DNA of 5,667 bases from Aquificaceae bacterium (GTDB taxonomy: Bacteria > Aquificota > Aquificia > Aquificales > Aquificaceae), in contig JALWEK010000005.1 in NCBI GenBank assembly GCA_027014185.1, positions 1 through 5,667 of the forward strand. Reading direction: 5' to 3'. Position numbers and translations under genes: made by a program. Position 1 is the first letter of the stretch, and each line of letters opens with the position of its first letter. The notes beneath the pieces are model-generated. The model was not told where the DNA came from. It did no database searches and saw only the letters and a list, made by a program, of their open reading frames with translations. Shown piece by piece: positions 4,428 to 5,667 of this stretch.

Positions 4428-5162
4428 ATGGAAGGACACCCTTACGGATACAATATACCTATCTCCGAGAAGACCAAGGAGGTCCCTTGGGAGGAGAAGG
4501 TCAGGATATACGAGGAGGTCAAATCCGACTTCCGTTTCAAAGAGTTCCTCTTCGGATGTCTAAACTGTGGAGTTTGCACGGCATCCTGTCCTTCCAATAG
4601 ATTCTTCGACTACTCTCCCAGGGAGATAGTTCAGAGGTTCCTCGAGGAGGACGTGGAAGTCATCTACGATATGATGCACGAGTACATCTGGGCATGCTCC
4701 CAGTGCTTTACCTGCTGGATAAGGTGCCCCTTCGTGAACAACCCCGGCGGGCTCGTGATCATAATGAGAGAGGTTGCGGTCAGAAACGCCTTCGAGGCCA
4801 CGAAGGACCTCCTCAAGCCCTACGGAAGGGTTCTGCTAAAGGTAATGACGACCGGAAACCAGCTCTCGGCGGACATGCTCCAGCCGGACTTCTTCCCCGA
4901 CTGGGGTCCCAAGATGCTCGACAACATGGAGAACCTCAGGGCCAAGAGGATGGCCATACCCTTCGACGTGGGTAAGTCCGTCAAGACCGCTTGGGAAGTT
5001 TCTCTCGAGACCGCCATAGAGATGTATCAGATCTGGAGGGAAACGGGCATCTTCGAGATGCTCGAGAAGCTCGACCCCAACCTCTACAACGTCATAATGG
5101 ACATAGTCGAGGAGAACGAGGAAAGGTGGGAAGAGCTCATGGAAGAGGAGGAGGAAGAGTAA
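4428..5162 (+). CDS. hdrC1: sHdr complex iron-sulfur subunit HdrC1
   Basis: This 244-aa cytoplasmic iron-sulfur subunit belongs to the heterodisulfide-reductase-like complex that oxidises protein-bound sulfane sulfur to sulfite. Two classical [4Fe-4S] motifs are present: C44-x2-C47-x2-C50-x3-C54-P (CLNCGVCTASCP) and C90-x2-C93-x2-C96-x3-C100-P (CSQCFTCWIRCP). The preceding part (about 20-43) and the segment SPREIVQRFLEEDVE (63-77) match HdrC proteins. Residues 105-140 continue the ferredoxin-like fold, and the C-terminal third is helical, ending in an unusual run of glutamates (EEWEELMEEEEEE-type tail, from 231). GGAGG (4416-4420) with a following T lies 7 nt before the ATG. It is followed 54 bp later by hdrB1, matching the hdrC1-B1-A order of sHdr loci. 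It probably moves electrons between HdrB1 and flavoprotein HdrA. Confidence 0.9.
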   Translation: MEGHPYGYNIPISEKTKEVPWEEKVRIYEEVKSDFRFKEFLFGCLNCGVCTASCPSNRFFDYSPREIVQRFLEEDVEVIYDMMHEYIWACSQCFTCWIRCPFVNNPGGLVIIMREVAVRNAFEATKDLLKPYGRVLLKVMTTGNQLSADMLQPDFFPDWGPKMLDNMENLRAKRMAIPFDVGKSVKTAWEVSLETAIEMYQIWRETGIFEMLEKLDPNLYNVIMDIVEENEERWEELMEEEEEE

Positions 5163-5175
5163 TATGCTGATTAAT

Positions 5176-5189
5176 GGGGTTGGTACCCC
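5176..5189 (+). repeat. Small hairpin between hdrC1 and hdrB1
   Basis: GGGGT (5176-5180) and ACCCC (5185-5189) can pair around a TGGT loop. It lies between the hdrC1 stop and the hdrB1 Shine-Dalgarno sequence (GGAGG, 5205-5209) with no T-tract after it. It may be an mRNA stability element within the operon, or chance. Confidence 0.2.
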
Positions 5190-5216
5190 GGACAAAAACC
5201 AAAAGGAGGTGTGATT

Positions 5217-5667
5217 ATGGGACATGGGAAGAGCCCATATTTGAGATATGCTGATCCTGAACCTTTCCCGATACTCAACAAACACTCTCACTACGATCAT
5301 CTCTTCGAGGAGATGTACGAGCTCGAGGAGAAGGGAGAGATCCTCGTTTACAGGATCACGGAAGAGAACAAGCCCGTTGAGGTTTACACCAGGACCGGTA
5401 GGATAAAGACCATACCTACCGCCAAGCTCTGGCACCACAAGTCCTGCGGTCAGTGTGGAAACATACCCGGATACCCCGCATCCATATTCTGGTTCATGAA
5501 CAAGTTCGGCTACGACTACCTCAACGAGCCTCACCAGACCTCCTGCACAGCCTGGAACTACCACGGATCTGGAACTTCTAACCCCGTTGCCCTCGCAGCG
5601 GTCTGGCTCAGGAACATGCACCAGGCCTGGAAGACGGGCTACTATCCTCTCATACACTGTGGAACTT
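5217..5667 (+). CDS. hdrB1: sHdr complex subunit HdrB1, right-truncated by the window
   Basis: The first 150 residues are visible; the frame is open to the window edge. HdrB subunits carry cysteine-rich CCG domains that hold non-cubane [4Fe-4S] clusters and form the site of disulfide/persulfide chemistry. Visible hallmarks are HHKSCGQCGNIPGYPASIFW (73-92) with C77 and C80, EPHQTSCTAWNYHGSG (104-119) with C110, and YYPLIHCGT with C148, which may open a second motif. A charged stretch of about 70 residues (including LFEEMYELEEKGEILVYRIT) precedes the first cysteine, which distinguishes sHdrB1 from methanogen HdrB, where the first CCG cysteine is near the N-terminus. The ATG at 5217 is chosen because GGAGG (5205-5209) lies 7 nt before it. 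Its place directly after hdrC1 supports the name; hdrA would be expected next, outside the window. Confidence 0.88.
   Translation, partial: MGHGKSPYLRYADPEPFPILNKHSHYDHLFEEMYELEEKGEILVYRITEENKPVEVYTRTGRIKTIPTAKLWHHKSCGQCGNIPGYPASIFWFMNKFGYDYLNEPHQTSCTAWNYHGSGTSNPVALAAVWLRNMHQAWKTGYYPLIHCGT

Noticed and set aside
3108..5325. Frequent CTCGAG and GAGCTC hexamers, considered as a repeated signal
   Set aside because: They fall inside genes, mostly at in-frame Leu-Glu or Glu-Leu codon pairs (CTC and GAG are favoured codons here), so codon bias explains them.
4836..5657. Minus-strand open frame under hdrC1 and hdrB1
   Set aside because: It crosses two genes with intact cysteine motifs on the other strand and shows no domain of its own.

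Overview
The window looks like chromosomal DNA of a thermophilic, chemolithotrophic, sulfur-oxidising bacterium, most likely of the Aquificota. Three things point this way: a sulfur-oxidising heterodisulfide-reductase-like (sHdr) gene cluster of the tusA–dsrE–dsrE–hdrC1–hdrB1 type, a free-standing 5'-3' exonuclease of the kind that accompanies a Klenow-like DNA polymerase I, and codon use typical of thermophiles (AGG/AGA for Arg, ATA for Ile, many Glu/Lys residues). No search was run, so the phylum is an inference from gene content.

Left part (1-1585): the N-terminal 230 residues of an SLC13/ion-transporter-superfamily permease run leftward off the edge. It is divergent from a complete 5'-3' exonuclease gene (716-1585). 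The two start codons are only 24 bp apart. A perfectly palindromic ATTATAAT sits exactly midway, so each gene has a TATAAT hexamer 8 nt before its ATG and no usable Shine-Dalgarno sequence. This geometry predicts a bidirectional promoter giving two leaderless mRNAs.

Middle part (1582-2884, minus strand): a two-gene unit. The first gene encodes a regulator with an N-terminal winged-helix-type HTH and a Cys-rich NosL-like C-terminal domain. The second, 10 bp downstream, encodes a flagellar rod protein, probably FlgF. A perfect 15-bp palindrome covers the regulator's start codon and probable -10, as expected for autoregulation. The flgF stop codon overlaps the exonuclease stop codon tail to tail.

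Right part (2885-5667, plus strand): a 149-bp intergenic region leads into tusA, a DsrE2-type gene and a second DsrE-family gene, all with strong Shine-Dalgarno sequences. A 143-bp gap follows, holding a GC-rich hairpin, a 28-bp imperfect inverted repeat and a second probable promoter. Then come hdrC1 and a right-truncated hdrB1. TusA and the DsrE proteins are expected to pass sulfane sulfur as protein persulfides to the sHdr complex, which oxidises it to sulfite in the cytoplasm. A 15-bp AT-rich element (14/15 identity, opposite orientation) lies just before the probable -10 of both transcription units and could coordinate them. The divergent Cys-rich regulator is a candidate to read sulfur or metal status, but nothing in the sequence proves the link.
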